From Achromobacter animicus (GTDB lineage Bacteria > Pseudomonadota > Gammaproteobacteria > Burkholderiales > Burkholderiaceae_B), in assembly GCF_902859585.1 (NCBI RefSeq), contig NZ_CADIJM010000001.1, positions 682,001-746,000 of the forward strand: DNA of 64,000 bases. Reading direction: 5' to 3'. The notes under the pieces were generated by a model, which had not been told where the DNA came from, searched no databases, and saw only the letters and a program-made list of their open reading frames with translations. The translations under genes were made by a program, and so were the position numbers. Of the stretch, positions 16,944 to 25,911 are shown piece after piece; position 1 is the stretch's first letter, and each line of letters starts with the position of its first letter.

Positions 16944-17816
16944 TCAGCGCCCCAACACATCGATGATGCGCTGGGCGATGTACTGGCCGTGAGTTTCCAG
17001 CGCGAAGTGGCCGGTGTCCAGCAGTTCAACCACGGCATCCGGATTGTCGCGGCGATAGGCCTCGGCGCCCGGCGGAATGAAGAACGGATCGTTGCGGCCC
17101 CAGATCGCCAGCGTGGGCACCTGGGCCTGGCGGAAGAACGCCTGGAAGGCGGGGTATTGCGTCAGGTTGTTCGCGTAGTCCAGGAACAGGTCGAGCTGAA
17201 TATCCTTGTTGCCCGGCCGTTCAAGCAGGGCCGCGTCCAGCGTATAGCCTTCGGGCGCGACGCTGTCCGGGTCGGCCACGCCGTGCACATACTGCCACTT
17301 GGTGCCTTCGAAGTTCAGGATGGCATCGTGAATGGTCTGGCGGTTTGCGGGCGACGGGTCGTTCCAATAGGCGCGGATGGGGGCCCACGCGTCGCCCAGG
17401 CCGTCGAGGTACGCGTTGCCGTTCTGCGAAACCAGACCGGTCACCCGCTCGGGGTGCGCCACCGCCAGCCGCAAGCCGGTCGGCGCGCCGTAGTCGAAGA
17501 AATACATCGCGTAGCGGGTCAGCCCCAGTTCGTCGACAAACGCTTCCAGCGACTCGGCCAGGTTGTCGAAGGTGTAGCGGTAGCCGCGCTCGGCCGGAAC
17601 CTCGGTAAAGCCGAATCCGGGCAGATCGGGCGCGATGACGCGAAAGTGTTGGGCAAGTTGCGGGATGACGTTGCGGAACTGATGCGAAGACGTGGGAAAG
17701 CCGTGCAGCAGCAAAAGCACGGGCGCCTGCGGGTCGCCGGCTTCGCGATAGAAGAAGCGCAGGCCGTCGGCTTGCGCATGGCGGTAATGGACGGTGTTGT
17801 CGGGCTGGGCGGTCAT
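16944..17816 (-). CDS. Alpha/beta hydrolase with aspartate nucleophile (haloalkane dehalogenase/epoxide hydrolase type)
   Basis: The 290-aa protein shows the alpha/beta-hydrolase core: oxyanion-side HGFP (38-41), nucleophile elbow FFDYGAP with Asp108 in the nucleophile position, acid D243 in GRNDPFF, and histidine H270 in DTGHFALE. An aspartate nucleophile is typical of haloalkane dehalogenases, haloacetate dehalogenases and epoxide hydrolases rather than esterases. The substrate is not known. The gap upstream holds a GTAAC-N21-GTTAC repeat identical in arms and spacing to one before the neighbouring CGNR regulator, suggesting shared control. Confidence 0.85.
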   Translation of the reverse strand: MTAQPDNTVHYRHAQADGLRFFYREAGDPQAPVLLLLHGFPTSSHQFRNVIPQLAQHFRVIAPDLPGFGFTEVPAERGYRYTFDNLAESLEAFVDELGLTRYAMYFFDYGAPTGLRLAVAHPERVTGLVSQNGNAYLDGLGDAWAPIRAYWNDPSPANRQTIHDAILNFEGTKWQYVHGVADPDSVAPEGYTLDAALLERPGNKDIQLDLFLDYANNLTQYPAFQAFFRQAQVPTLAIWGRNDPFFIPPGAEAYRRDNPDAVVELLDTGHFALETHGQYIAQRIIDVLGR

Positions 17817-17889
17817 GAGGATCTCCGGTATTCGGACAAGGAATGACGATGGGATTTCGAAGCTTCACGGCACAGTCTACGCATTTTAC

Positions 17890-17920
17890 GTAACCTGTCA
17901 ACAGCCCGTTTGCTGGTTAC
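17890..17920. promoter_or_regulatory. Inverted repeat GTAAC-N21-GTTAC upstream of the hydrolase
   Basis: GTAACC (17890-17895) and GGTTAC (17915-17920) form a 6-bp inverted repeat 74-104 nt before the hydrolase start. The 5-bp arms and 26-bp periodicity are the same as in the repeat at 18656-18690 before the CGNR gene. I infer an operator for the CGNR protein. Confidence 0.5.
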
Positions 17921-18005
17921 TCAACATCGAATCGGCGTGTGATGCGGTGCTGGAATGTGGCGGTGCGGGCCGCCCGGCTCCCACATCAACCCGACGCCAA
18001 CAATG

Positions 18006-18029
18006 AAAAAGCCCGGCATAAGCCGGGCT
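18006..18029 (-). terminator. Rho-independent terminator of the CGNR regulator gene
   Basis: AGCCCGGC (18010-18017), loop ATAA, GCCGGGCT (18022-18029). Read on the minus strand it ends in a T5 tract (A5 at 18006-18010), 19 nt after the CGNR stop. It separates the regulator from the hydrolase transcript. Confidence 0.88.
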
Positions 18030-18047
18030 GAGAACCATCGATCGTTG

Positions 18048-18638
18048 TCATTTCGCCTTGGCACTGGCGTCCGCCGCCTCGCGCTGCCGGAACGCCGCCA
18101 CCTTGTGCCGGTTACCGCACAGCGCCATGCTGCACCACCGCCGCTTGTGCGACCGCGTCCTGTCGTAGAACCACAGCGAGCACGCATCGCTTTCGCACTT
18201 GCGCACCAATCCAAAATCGCCATGCGCGAGCAGGTCGGCCGCCGCCTCGGCCACCGGCAGCAACCACTGTGCTGCGGTTTGCGAGGGGTAACGGCGCGAC
18301 ATCACCAGGCTGCCATCGTCTGCCGGCGCAAGCTCGAGGTGACTGCCTCCCGCCGCCAGGGCGCGATTCAGCGCGGAAAGCGCCAGCGGCGCGTGCGCCT
18401 TGCGCTGGGCGACCAATTCCCGGACGGTTTCGCGCAGGCCGCGCGCGCTTTCCAGCAGACCGGCCGGCGCGGGGCCCTGCGCGGCGGCGAATCCCGCCAG
18501 CGCCAGCCAGCCCGCCACGTCCGCGTCCGATTGCCATCGGTCGACCGGGCCGGCGCTACTCTGCTCGACGGTGTTGATCAGATCCAGGGCGACGTGGTCG
18601 CCCAGTTGGCGGAATTCGGGTGCGTGGCTGGTGTTCAT
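18048..18638 (-). CDS. ABATE-domain / CGNR zinc-finger transcriptional regulator
   Basis: The start is ATG 18638, with GGAG 6 nt upstream. The 196-aa protein has an N-terminal ABATE-like domain (residues 10-130, opening QLGDHVALDLINTV) and a C-terminal CGNR zinc finger: C148, C153, C169 and C174, the last within CGNR (174-177), in a basic context (RTRSHKRRWC). Such proteins are predicted stress- or catabolism-linked regulators and very few have been studied. The gene has its own terminator and a 7-bp inverted repeat, GTGTAAC/GTTACAC, just upstream, consistent with self-regulation. Confidence 0.88.
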   Translation of the reverse strand: MNTSHAPEFRQLGDHVALDLINTVEQSSAGPVDRWQSDADVAGWLALAGFAAAQGPAPAGLLESARGLRETVRELVAQRKAHAPLALSALNRALAAGGSHLELAPADDGSLVMSRRYPSQTAAQWLLPVAEAAADLLAHGDFGLVRKCESDACSLWFYDRTRSHKRRWCSMALCGNRHKVAAFRQREAADASAKAK

Positions 18639-18655
18639 GGTGATCTCCGGCGCCA

Positions 18656-18690
18656 GTGTAACCCTCAAAAACAAACAATAAAAGTTACAC
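18656..18690. promoter_or_regulatory. Inverted repeat GTGTAAC-N21-GTTACAC upstream of the CGNR gene
   Basis: GTGTAAC (18656-18662) and GTTACAC (18684-18690) are perfectly complementary arms 18-52 nt before the CGNR start. The spacer is A-rich. The inner GTAAC/GTTAC arms are 26 bp apart start to start, as in the repeat at 17890-17920. Confidence 0.55.
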
Positions 18691-18740
18691 GATCATGAGG
18701 GGCATTACGCCCCCCATCACGCATGGTTATCCCGTCCCGC

Positions 18741-19646
18741 TCAGGCGCGGGCTTCCGGCAGCGGGATGTACTCGGTCTCATCGCCCGGCACGATCTGATC
18801 GAACCGCGTGCGTTGCCAATCCTGCTTGGCCTGTTCGATGCGGTCTTTGCTGCTGGAGACGAAGTTCCACCACACGAAGCGCGGGCCGTCGAGCGGCTCG
18901 CCGCCCAGCACCGCGAACCGCGCGGCCGTCCTGGCGCGGATCTGCACCGGCTTGCCCGGGGCGAACACGACCAGGCGCCCGCTTTCGTACGTCTGGCCGT
19001 CGATTTCGACCTCGCCCTGCGCCAGATAGGCGGCGCGCTCTTCGTGTTCGGCCGGCAGCACCGTGGTCGCGCCTGCCTGCAGTTGCAGGTCGCCATAGAA
19101 CAGGGGCGACAGCGTCTTGACCGAGGAGGTCTTGCCGAACAGCGAACCGGCCACGACCTGGGCGCGCACGCCCTCGCCTTCGATCACCGGCTGCGCGTCC
19201 AGCCCGTAGTGCGTGAACCCCGGATCGGTCTCTTCGTGCGCCTTGGGCAGCCCGACCCAGATCTGCAGGCCACAGAGGGGCTGCGGCGCAAGCCGGCTTT
19301 CCGGCGAGGAACGTTCGGAATGGACGATGCCCCGACCGGCGGTCATCCAGTTCACTTCGCCCGGCAGAATAGTCTGCGTGTGACCCGCGCCGTCGCGGTG
19401 GACCATGGAACCTTCGTACAGGTACGTCACGGTGGACAGGCCGATGTGCGGATGGGGACGCACGTCGATGCCGGCGCCGACGTCGAAGTCCGCCGGTCCC
19501 ATCTGGTCCAGGAAGACGAACGGACCGACGCTGCGGCGCTGCATGGAAGGAATGGCGCGGCGGACGGAAAACCCGCCCAAGTCGCTGGTGCGCGGCACCA
19601 CAACGGTTTCGATCTGGCTTTCGCCGGCTTGGGACAGGGTCGACAT
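18741..19646 (-). CDS. Pirin-family cupin protein
   Basis: The start is ATG 19646 (MSTLSQAGESQIET); the frame is open upstream but has no pirin-like sequence there. The 301-aa protein has the pirin N-terminal bicupin (RPHPHIGLSTVTYLYEG, then MTAGRGIVHSE), with the His-x-His and His-x-Glu metal ligands, and a C-terminal pirin domain. Bacterial pirins include quercetinases and metabolic modulators. It follows a second pirin on the same strand with a 103-nt gap. Confidence 0.88.
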   Translation of the reverse strand: MSTLSQAGESQIETVVVPRTSDLGGFSVRRAIPSMQRRSVGPFVFLDQMGPADFDVGAGIDVRPHPHIGLSTVTYLYEGSMVHRDGAGHTQTILPGEVNWMTAGRGIVHSERSSPESRLAPQPLCGLQIWVGLPKAHEETDPGFTHYGLDAQPVIEGEGVRAQVVAGSLFGKTSSVKTLSPLFYGDLQLQAGATTVLPAEHEERAAYLAQGEVEIDGQTYESGRLVVFAPGKPVQIRARTAARFAVLGGEPLDGPRFVWWNFVSSSKDRIEQAKQDWQRTRFDQIVPGDETEYIPLPEARA

Positions 19647-19749
19647 GGTGCAATGCTCCGCAATGGGTAGGCCTGGGGCCATCTTAATGGCCTCGCGGCC
19701 GGTATTGTGTGAAACCGGGCGGATTGCAGGATCCGCCCGGCGGTTGGCG

Positions 19750-20448
19750 TCAGGCCAGGTCGAAGACCAGCACTTCGGCGTCCTTGCCGCCCGACACCTC
19801 GACGCTGGCGGCGTCGGTGATCGCCACGGCGTCGCCGGCATTCAGCGCGGCGCCGTTGACCGTCACGCTGCCGCGGGCCACGTGAACCCAGGCGCGGCGG
19901 CCGGCAGCCAGCGGCAGCGAGGCCGACTCGTCGCCGTCGAACAGACCGGCGTACAGACGGGCGTCCTGATGGATCGTCATCGATCCGTCAGCGCCGTCGC
20001 CCGTCACCAGGGCTTGCAGACGGCCGCGCTTTTGCTCATCGCTGAAGGCGCGCTCTTCGTATTCCGGCGCGATGCCGGTCACGTTCGGCTCGATCCAGAT
20101 CTGCAGCATGTGCGTTTCGGCATCGGGACGGGGGTTGAATTCGGAGTGCATCACGCCGCGGCCGGCGCTCATGCGCTGGACGTTGCCCGGCTGGATTTCC
20201 GAGCCGCTGCCCATGCTGTCCTTGTGGGCGATGGCGCCGTCCAGCACGTAGGTGATGATCTCCATGTCCCGGTGGCCGTGCGTGCCGAAGCCGCGGCCGG
20301 CCGCGATGCGGTCGTCGTTGATGACACGCAGCGCGCCGAAGCCCATGTGAGCCGGGTCGTAGTAGTTGGCAAAGGAGAAGGTGTGGAACGAATCAAGCCA
20401 TCCGTGGTTGGCATGACCCCGTTCTGCAGCGCGGCGAATCGTAAGCAT
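19750..20448 (-). CDS. Pirin-family protein (YhhW-like quercetinase type)
   Basis: The start is ATG 20448, with AGGAG about 7 nt upstream. The 232-aa protein resembles E. coli YhhW: LTIRRAAERGHANHGWLDSFHTFSF at the N-terminus, metal-binding THGHRDMEIITYVLDG and MSAGRGVMHSEFNP. YhhW has quercetin 2,3-dioxygenase activity in vitro, but the physiological substrate is not settled. It is divergent from a LysR gene over an AT-rich gap containing a perfect TTCAAAT-T-ATTTGAA palindrome, so that regulator probably controls it. Confidence 0.9.
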   Translation of the reverse strand: MLTIRRAAERGHANHGWLDSFHTFSFANYYDPAHMGFGALRVINDDRIAAGRGFGTHGHRDMEIITYVLDGAIAHKDSMGSGSEIQPGNVQRMSAGRGVMHSEFNPRPDAETHMLQIWIEPNVTGIAPEYEERAFSDEQKRGRLQALVTGDGADGSMTIHQDARLYAGLFDGDESASLPLAAGRRAWVHVARGSVTVNGAALNAGDAVAITDAASVEVSGGKDAEVLVFDLA

Positions 20449-20592
20449 CTTGAACTCCTGTTTCAATAATATGAATGATTAGGGGGTGCATCCTGGCTGG
20501 CTTTGCGCCTTGCCGTTTGTCTGCATCCCCGGCATGAGTGGTATTCTGCGCGCCTTGCCCCTCGGTTTTGGCGCTATATTTTGATGACTTCG

Positions 20593-20607
20593 TTCAAATT
20601 ATTTGAA
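20593..20607. promoter_or_regulatory. Perfect palindrome in the pirin/LysR divergent gap
   Basis: TTCAAATTATTTGAA (20593-20607) is a perfect 15-bp palindrome of T-N11-A type, 23 nt before the LysR start. A related imperfect copy, TTCAATAATATGAA (20462-20475), lies 14 nt before the pirin start. The pair is a good candidate operator set for the LysR protein. Confidence 0.6.
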
Positions 20608-20629
20608 TACCCACATTTCGCGCTCTGAC

Positions 20630-21541
20630 ATGCAGCCCATCACCCCGGAACTTCTTGTCCTTGTCGACGCGATCGCACGCCACGGCAGCTTTGCCAAGGC
20701 GGCGCGCGAACTGGGCAAGGTGCCCTCCGCCGTCACCTACTCCATCCGCAAGCTCGAAGACGGCTTGGACGTGCTGCTGTTCGACCGCTCGGGGCACCGC
20801 GCGCTGCTGACCCCGGCGGGCGAAGCGCTGCTCAAGGATGGGCGGCATCTGTTGCAATCGCTGGACGAGCTGGCCAGCCGGGTCAAGCGCATCGCCACGG
20901 GCTGGGAAGTGCAGTTGCGCATCGCCGTCAGCGCGGTGATTCCATGGCGGCCCATCTACGACCTGATCGACGAATTCCATGCGGTGGGCAGCGCCACGAC
21001 GCTGCGCTTTAGCACGGAAGTGCTGAGCGGCAACTGGGATGCCTTGACCTCCGGCCGCGCCGACCTGGTGATCGGCGCGGGCGCGGCGGGCGAACCCACG
21101 GGCCCGTATCGTTCACAAGCGATCGGCGTGATGCAATTCGGATTCTGTGTGGCGGCGAATCACCCGCTGGCCTCATTGCCGCAGCCGCTCAGCCGCGCGG
21201 ACATCACGCGTTACTGCGCCGTGGTGATTGCCGATACCTCGCGCAACCTGCCCGTGCAGTCGCGCGGCATCCTGTCGGAGCAGCCGACGCTGGTGATGCC
21301 GTCGATGCAGGCCAAGATCGACGCGCAGGTGCGCGGCCTGGGTTGCGGCTATCTGCCGCTGACGCTGGCCGCGCCTTACCTTGCGCAAGGGTTGCTGGTG
21401 GTGTGCGAAACGGATGAAGGCATGTCCCTGACGGAACACGTGGCGTACGCGTGGCGGGCGGAGCCGCCCGGCGAGGCCATGAAGTGGTGGCTGCAGAAAC
21501 TGAAGTCGCCGCGCCTGTGCGAAAGCCTGCTCGGCTTGTAG
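20630..21541 (+). CDS. LysR-family transcriptional regulator, divergent from pirins
   Basis: The start is ATG 20630; an upstream in-frame TTG at 20603 lies inside the palindromic operator and is unlikely. The 303-aa protein has an N-terminal LysR helix-turn-helix (ELLVLVDAIARHGSFAKAARELGKVPSAVTYSIRKLED) and an effector domain. The N-terminus (VPSAVTYSIRKLE, GLDVLLFDRSGHRALLTPAG) places it among YhaJ/AaeR-like regulators. Paired divergently with a YhhW-type pirin it resembles regulators of stress- or aromatic-responsive pirins. Confidence 0.88.
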   Translation: MQPITPELLVLVDAIARHGSFAKAARELGKVPSAVTYSIRKLEDGLDVLLFDRSGHRALLTPAGEALLKDGRHLLQSLDELASRVKRIATGWEVQLRIAVSAVIPWRPIYDLIDEFHAVGSATTLRFSTEVLSGNWDALTSGRADLVIGAGAAGEPTGPYRSQAIGVMQFGFCVAANHPLASLPQPLSRADITRYCAVVIADTSRNLPVQSRGILSEQPTLVMPSMQAKIDAQVRGLGCGYLPLTLAAPYLAQGLLVVCETDEGMSLTEHVAYAWRAEPPGEAMKWWLQKLKSPRLCESLLGL

Positions 21542-21546
21542 GCCGG

Positions 21547-21602
21547 CCCGAGCCCACATGCGCTCGGGTCCGGCATCCGGAACCGGCCCACTGCCGGGCC
21601 GG
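21547..21602. terminator. Tandem hairpins between convergent LysR and ntrC
   Basis: CCCGAGC (21547-21553) pairs with GCTCGGG (21562-21568), and CCGGCCC (21583-21589) pairs with GGGCCGG (21596-21602). They lie between the two stop codons; neither has a T-tract. They could block read-through from either side. Confidence 0.5.
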
Positions 21603-21613
21603 CGCCGGATCGG

Positions 21614-23119
21614 TTACTCGTCTTCGATACCCAGCTCGCGCAGCTTGCGCGTGATGGTGTTGCGGCCGATCCCCAGGCGCGAGGCGGCTTCCACGCGACG
21701 GCCCCGGCTGGCATCCAGCGCGCTTTGCAGCAGGATCTTCTCGAACTGGCGCGTCAGTGTCGCCATGACTGCGGGTTCGCCGCGCTCAAGCCGGTACTGC
21801 GCATCGCGCAGCAGCGCATCCTGCCAATTGCGCGGCGCGCCGTCCTCAGCCGGTTCCGCGGCGTAGGCGCCCGACTGCACCACCGTACCCACGCCCGCCG
21901 TCGGCGTCGCGGGCCGCATGGGCGCGGATCCTGGCTGCGGCTGATGTTCCATGGCCCGGATTTCGGGCGGCAGGTCGATACGATCCACTGTCTGGCCCGG
22001 CGCCATCACCGTCAGCCAGTGGCAGAAGTTTTCCAGCTGGCGCACGTTGCCCGGGAAGTCGAACTTGGTCAGCACGGCCAGCGCCTCGGGCGTCAGCCGC
22101 TTGACGGGCACGCCCAGCGTGCGCGCACTGGCGGTCAGGAAGTGCTGGGCCAGCGCGGGAATATCCTCGACCCGCTCGCGCAGCGGCGGCAGCCGCAGGC
22201 GGATCACGTTCAGGCGGTGAAACAGGTCTTCGCGGAAGAGGCCCTGCTCGACCCGCTGCTCCAGCGGCTGGTGCGTGGCGGCCACGATGCGCACGTCCAC
22301 GCGCACGGGCTGCGCGCCGCCGACACGGTAGAAGCTGCCCTCGGCCAGCACGCGCAACAGACGCGTCTGCAACTCGATCGGCATGTCGCCGATTTCGTCC
22401 AGGAACAGCGTGCCGCCATGCGCCTCTTCGAAGCGGCCGCGGCGCAGGTTATTGGCGCCCGTGAATGCGCCGCGCTCGTGGCCGAACAGTTCGGCCTCCA
22501 GCAGGTCGCGCGGGATGGCCGCGGCGTTCAGCGCCACGAACGGGCCGCTGGCGCGCACGCCGTGGCCGTGCAGCGCGCGGGCCACCAGTTCCTTGCCGGT
22601 GCCGGACTCGCCGGTGATCAGGACGGTGACCTTGGACTGCGCCAGCCGGCCGATCGCGCGAAAGACTTCCTGCATGGCGGTGGACGACGATTGCGTCATC
22701 ATCCAGCGCTCGTTGTTCTGCGCCGCTTCGCCCTGCCCGTCCGGGCTTTCGGGTTGCGCCGATTCCTGCATGGCGCGCTGGATCAGCGCGACGGCCTCGT
22801 TCACGTCGAACGGCTTGGCCAGGTAATCGAACGCACCGCCCTGGAAGGCGGACACGGTGCTGTCCAGATCGGCAAACGCGGTCATCACGATGACCGGCAG
22901 GCCAGGATGCCGCTCCTTCAGTTGGCGCAACAGCTCAAGGCCGTTGCCGCCGGGCATGCGGATATCCGACACCAGCGCCACGGGCGTCTCACGCGAAAGC
23001 GCCTCGAGCACGTCGGCCGATTGGGAAAAACTGCGGGTGGTGACGCCAGCGCGGGCCAGGGCCTTTTCGAGGACCCAGCGGATGGCCTGGTCGTCGTCGA
23101 CGATCCATACGGGTTTCAT
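21614..23119 (-). CDS. ntrC: Nitrogen regulation response regulator NtrC (NR-I)
   Basis: The 501-aa protein is a complete NtrC. The receiver domain has D52 in VSDIRMPG and K in YLAKPF; the AAA+ sigma-54 activation domain has Walker A GESGTGKE and the sigma-54-contacting GAFTGA loop; the C-terminal Fis-type helix-turn-helix reads ASRLGIGRNTITRKLRELGI. Phosphorylated NtrC activates sigma-54 promoters under nitrogen limitation. The start codon shares one base with the ntrB stop (TGATG). Its probable binding sites lie upstream of glnA at 25912-25961. Confidence 0.96.
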   Translation of the reverse strand: MKPVWIVDDDQAIRWVLEKALARAGVTTRSFSQSADVLEALSRETPVALVSDIRMPGGNGLELLRQLKERHPGLPVIVMTAFADLDSTVSAFQGGAFDYLAKPFDVNEAVALIQRAMQESAQPESPDGQGEAAQNNERWMMTQSSSTAMQEVFRAIGRLAQSKVTVLITGESGTGKELVARALHGHGVRASGPFVALNAAAIPRDLLEAELFGHERGAFTGANNLRRGRFEEAHGGTLFLDEIGDMPIELQTRLLRVLAEGSFYRVGGAQPVRVDVRIVAATHQPLEQRVEQGLFREDLFHRLNVIRLRLPPLRERVEDIPALAQHFLTASARTLGVPVKRLTPEALAVLTKFDFPGNVRQLENFCHWLTVMAPGQTVDRIDLPPEIRAMEHQPQPGSAPMRPATPTAGVGTVVQSGAYAAEPAEDGAPRNWQDALLRDAQYRLERGEPAVMATLTRQFEKILLQSALDASRGRRVEAASRLGIGRNTITRKLRELGIEDE

Positions 23120-24183
23120 CAGTTTGCGGGCTCCATCGGAAGGACCAGGCGAAACTCGGTGCGCCCCGGTCGGGATTCAAATTCGATGATGCCGCCGTGC
23201 TGTTGCACGAAGTCCTGCGCCAGGCTCAAGCCCAGGCCGGTACCGCCAGCCCTGGCCGTGACCAGCGGGTGGAAGATGCGGTCACGGATGTGGTCCGGCA
23301 CGCCCGGACCGTTGTCGATGATGGACAGCACGAGCGCCAGGCGGTGCTGCCGGTGCGCCAGCATGACCTGCCGCGCCACGCGGGTGCGCAGCGTCACCAC
23401 GCCGGGTTCGGTCTGCGGGCCTTGCGGGCGCGCCACCAGTTCCTGCGCAGCGTTGCGCGCCACGTTGAGCACGGCCTGCATCAGGCGGGCGGCGTCGCCC
23501 TTCAGGTCCGGCACCGAGGCGTCGTAGTCGCGCTGGATCGTGACGTCGTTGCGGAACTCGGCCTGGATCAGCGCGCAGACGCGCTCGCAGATTTCATGGA
23601 TGTTCACCGGCCGCGCATTGAGCGGCACACGTTGCGGGCCGCTCAAGCGGTCCACCAGCGCCTGCAGGCGGTCGGCTTCGGAAATGATGACCTGGGTGTA
23701 TTCGGCCAGGGCTGCGCTGGGCAGCTCGGCTTCCAGCAGTTGCGCGGCGCCGCGCAGCCCGCCCAGGGGATTCTTGACTTCATGCGCCAGGTTGCGCAGC
23801 AGTTCGCGGTGGGCTTCGATCTCGTCCACCAGCCGGTGGTTGCGGTCGGCCAGCACGCGCTGCTCGATTTCGCGGGTCTCGATCAGCACCGGCCAACGCT
23901 GGCCGGTCAGTCCCACGGTGGTTACGGCGACTTCCACGGATTCGGCGGCGCGGCGCAACGAGGCCAGTTGCCTCACGTCGGCGTACCTGCCGCCCGCGGC
24001 GCGGTCGATGGATGACTGGATATTCTCGGGGTTGTCGAACAGGGTGGCGGCGGAATGCCCGCCCAGTTGCTTGCGCGAGCGGCCGAACAGGTCCTCGGCG
24101 GCGGCGTTGGCGTATTCGATGTGGCCGCGCTCGTTGACCAGGAAGACTGACGTGGCTAGCAGATCGAGAGCTTCAACATTCAT
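23119..24183 (-). CDS. ntrB: Nitrogen regulation sensor kinase NtrB (NR-II)
   Basis: The start is ATG 24183 (MNVEALDLLATSVFLVNERG), which matches the usual N-terminus; the upstream open frame is only leader. The 354-aa soluble kinase has a PAS domain (about 5-110), a HisKA segment with phospho-acceptor H134 in NLAHEVKNPLGG, and a HATPase domain (DNGPGVPD; GGTGLGLS). With PII it sets NtrC phosphorylation. It lies between glnA (187-nt gap) and ntrC (1-base overlap). Confidence 0.95.
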   Translation of the reverse strand: MNVEALDLLATSVFLVNERGHIEYANAAAEDLFGRSRKQLGGHSAATLFDNPENIQSSIDRAAGGRYADVRQLASLRRAAESVEVAVTTVGLTGQRWPVLIETREIEQRVLADRNHRLVDEIEAHRELLRNLAHEVKNPLGGLRGAAQLLEAELPSAALAEYTQVIISEADRLQALVDRLSGPQRVPLNARPVNIHEICERVCALIQAEFRNDVTIQRDYDASVPDLKGDAARLMQAVLNVARNAAQELVARPQGPQTEPGVVTLRTRVARQVMLAHRQHRLALVLSIIDNGPGVPDHIRDRIFHPLVTARAGGTGLGLSLAQDFVQQHGGIIEFESRPGRTEFRLVLPMEPAN

Positions 24184-24370
24184 TTTCAACGTACCCGAAG
24201 GGACAGGGGAAAGCGGAACGCGTCCGCGACGGGCGCGCCAACCCGGCGCCCTGCCCGCCGGCGCGGGCCGGGCGGGCAATTCGTCGGGCGGCTACCTGGT
24301 GGTGCGCGTGGTGTGTAAGCCGTGCTTCTGCCTACCTCATCGCGCTCCCCCCAGCCACGGCCTCAAACCA

Positions 24371-25783
24371 TCAGAGGCTGTAGTACATGTCGAATTCGAC
24401 CGGGTGCGTCGTCATGCGCAGACGCGTCACATCGGCCATCTTCAGGTCGATGTAGGCGTTGAGCATGTCGTTGCTGAACACGCCGCCACGGGTCAGGAAC
24501 TCGCGATCCTTGTCCAGCGATTCCAGCGCTTCTTCCAGCGAGGCGCAGACGGTCGGGATCTTCGCGTCTTCTTCCGGCGGCAGGTCGTACAGGTTCTTGT
24601 CGGCCGGATCGCCCGGGTGGATCTTGTTCTGGACGCCGTCCAGGCCGGCCATCATCAGCGCCGAGAAAGCCAGGTACGGGTTGGCCAGGGGGTCCGGGAA
24701 GCGCGCTTCGACGCGGCGGCCCTTCGGGTTGCCGACGTACGGAATGCGGATCGAAGCCGAACGGTTGCGGGCCGAGTAGGCCAGCTTCACGGGCGCTTCG
24801 AAGTGCGGGACCAGACGCTTGTACGAGTTCGTGCCCGGGTTGGTGATGGCGTTCAGGGCCTTGGCGTGCTTGATGATGCCGCCGATGTAGTACAGGGCGA
24901 ATTCGGACAGGCCGGCGTAGCCGTTGCCCGCGAACAGGTTCTGGCCGTCCTTCCAGATGGACTGGTGGACGTGCATGCCGGAGCCGTTGTCGCCAACGAT
25001 GGGCTTGGGCATGAACGTGGCGGTCTTGCCGTAGGCATGGGCCACGTTGTGCACGACGTACTTGACGATCTGGGTCCAGTCGGCGCGCTGCACCAGCGTG
25101 CTGAACTTGGTGCCGATTTCGAGCTGGCCGGGAGCAGCCACTTCGTGGTGGTGCACTTCAACCGGCACGCCCATCTGTTCCATCAGCAGGCACATTTCCG
25201 AACGCATGTCCTGGAACGAATCGACCGGCGGAACGGGGAAGTAGCCGCCCTTCACGCCCGGACGGTGGCCGGTGTTGCCGCCTTCGAATTCCAGGCCGGT
25301 CGACCACGGGGCTTCTTCGGACTTGATCTTGACGAACGTGCCCGACATGTCGGTGTTCCAGGTCACGCCGTCGAACACGAAGAATTCGGGTTCCGGACCG
25401 AAGTAGGCGGTGTCGCCCAGGCCGGAGGACTTCAGGTAGGCTTCAGCGCGCTTGGCCAGCGAGCGCGGGTCGCGGTCATAGCCCTTCAGGTCCGACGGTT
25501 CGACCACGTCGCACGACAGGATCAGGGTCGGCTCTTCGCGGAACGGATCCAGGTTGGCGGTGGCGCAGTCGGGGATGAGGAGCATGTCGGAGGCTTCGAT
25601 GCCCTTCCAGCCCGGGATCGACGAACCGTCGAAAGCCTGCCCGCTTTCCAGCTTGTCTTCATCGATAGCGGTGGTGGGCACGGAAACGTGGTGCTCACGG
25701 CCAACCGTATCGGTAAAGCGGAAATCCACGAATTTCACTTCGTTATCGGCGATCTGTTTCAGGACGTCTTTCGGGCTTGCCAT
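24371..25783 (-). CDS. glnA: Glutamine synthetase, type I
   Basis: The start is ATG 25783 ([18 protein letters not shown]), with GGAG 5 nt upstream. The 470-aa protein is the length of GlnA of proteobacteria. It makes glutamine from glutamate, ammonia and ATP. The adenylylation loop NLYDLPPEE near residue 397 is intact, so GlnE-type control is expected, and the active-site motif MHVHQS is present. A sigma-54 promoter with two NtrC-type sites lies upstream, and ntrBC follow, giving the classic glnA-ntrBC regulon head. Confidence 0.97.
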   Translation of the reverse strand: MASPKDVLKQIADNEVKFVDFRFTDTVGREHHVSVPTTAIDEDKLESGQAFDGSSIPGWKGIEASDMLLIPDCATANLDPFREEPTLILSCDVVEPSDLKGYDRDPRSLAKRAEAYLKSSGLGDTAYFGPEPEFFVFDGVTWNTDMSGTFVKIKSEEAPWSTGLEFEGGNTGHRPGVKGGYFPVPPVDSFQDMRSEMCLLMEQMGVPVEVHHHEVAAPGQLEIGTKFSTLVQRADWTQIVKYVVHNVAHAYGKTATFMPKPIVGDNGSGMHVHQSIWKDGQNLFAGNGYAGLSEFALYYIGGIIKHAKALNAITNPGTNSYKRLVPHFEAPVKLAYSARNRSASIRIPYVGNPKGRRVEARFPDPLANPYLAFSALMMAGLDGVQNKIHPGDPADKNLYDLPPEEDAKIPTVCASLEEALESLDKDREFLTRGGVFSNDMLNAYIDLKMADVTRLRMTTHPVEFDMYYSL

Positions 25784-25843
25784 GTCATCTCCATTAGATA
25801 AAAGGGTCGAGGGCTTTGCCCGTCGACTGGCATAAAAGAGGGA

Positions 25844-25859
25844 AGCAATAAGCGTGCCA
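25844..25859 (-). promoter_or_regulatory. Sigma-54 promoter of glnA
   Basis: On the minus strand the sequence is TGGCACG-CTTA-TTGCT, an exact match to the sigma-54 consensus TGGCACG-N4-TTGCW, with the -24 GG and -12 GC in register. The predicted start is near 25833, giving a leader of about 50 nt to the glnA ATG. Confidence 0.92.
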
Positions 25860-25911
25860 GGTTTAGCCCCGGTATTCCCGGGGGGGAGGCACGTCAGTCT
25901 TGGGGCAATGT

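Noticed and set aside
24252-24278. TGCCCGCC/GGCGGGCA hairpin between ntrB and glnA as a terminator
   Set aside because: No T-tract follows on the minus strand and glnA-ntrBC are expected to be partly co-transcribed; a GC-rich repeat only.
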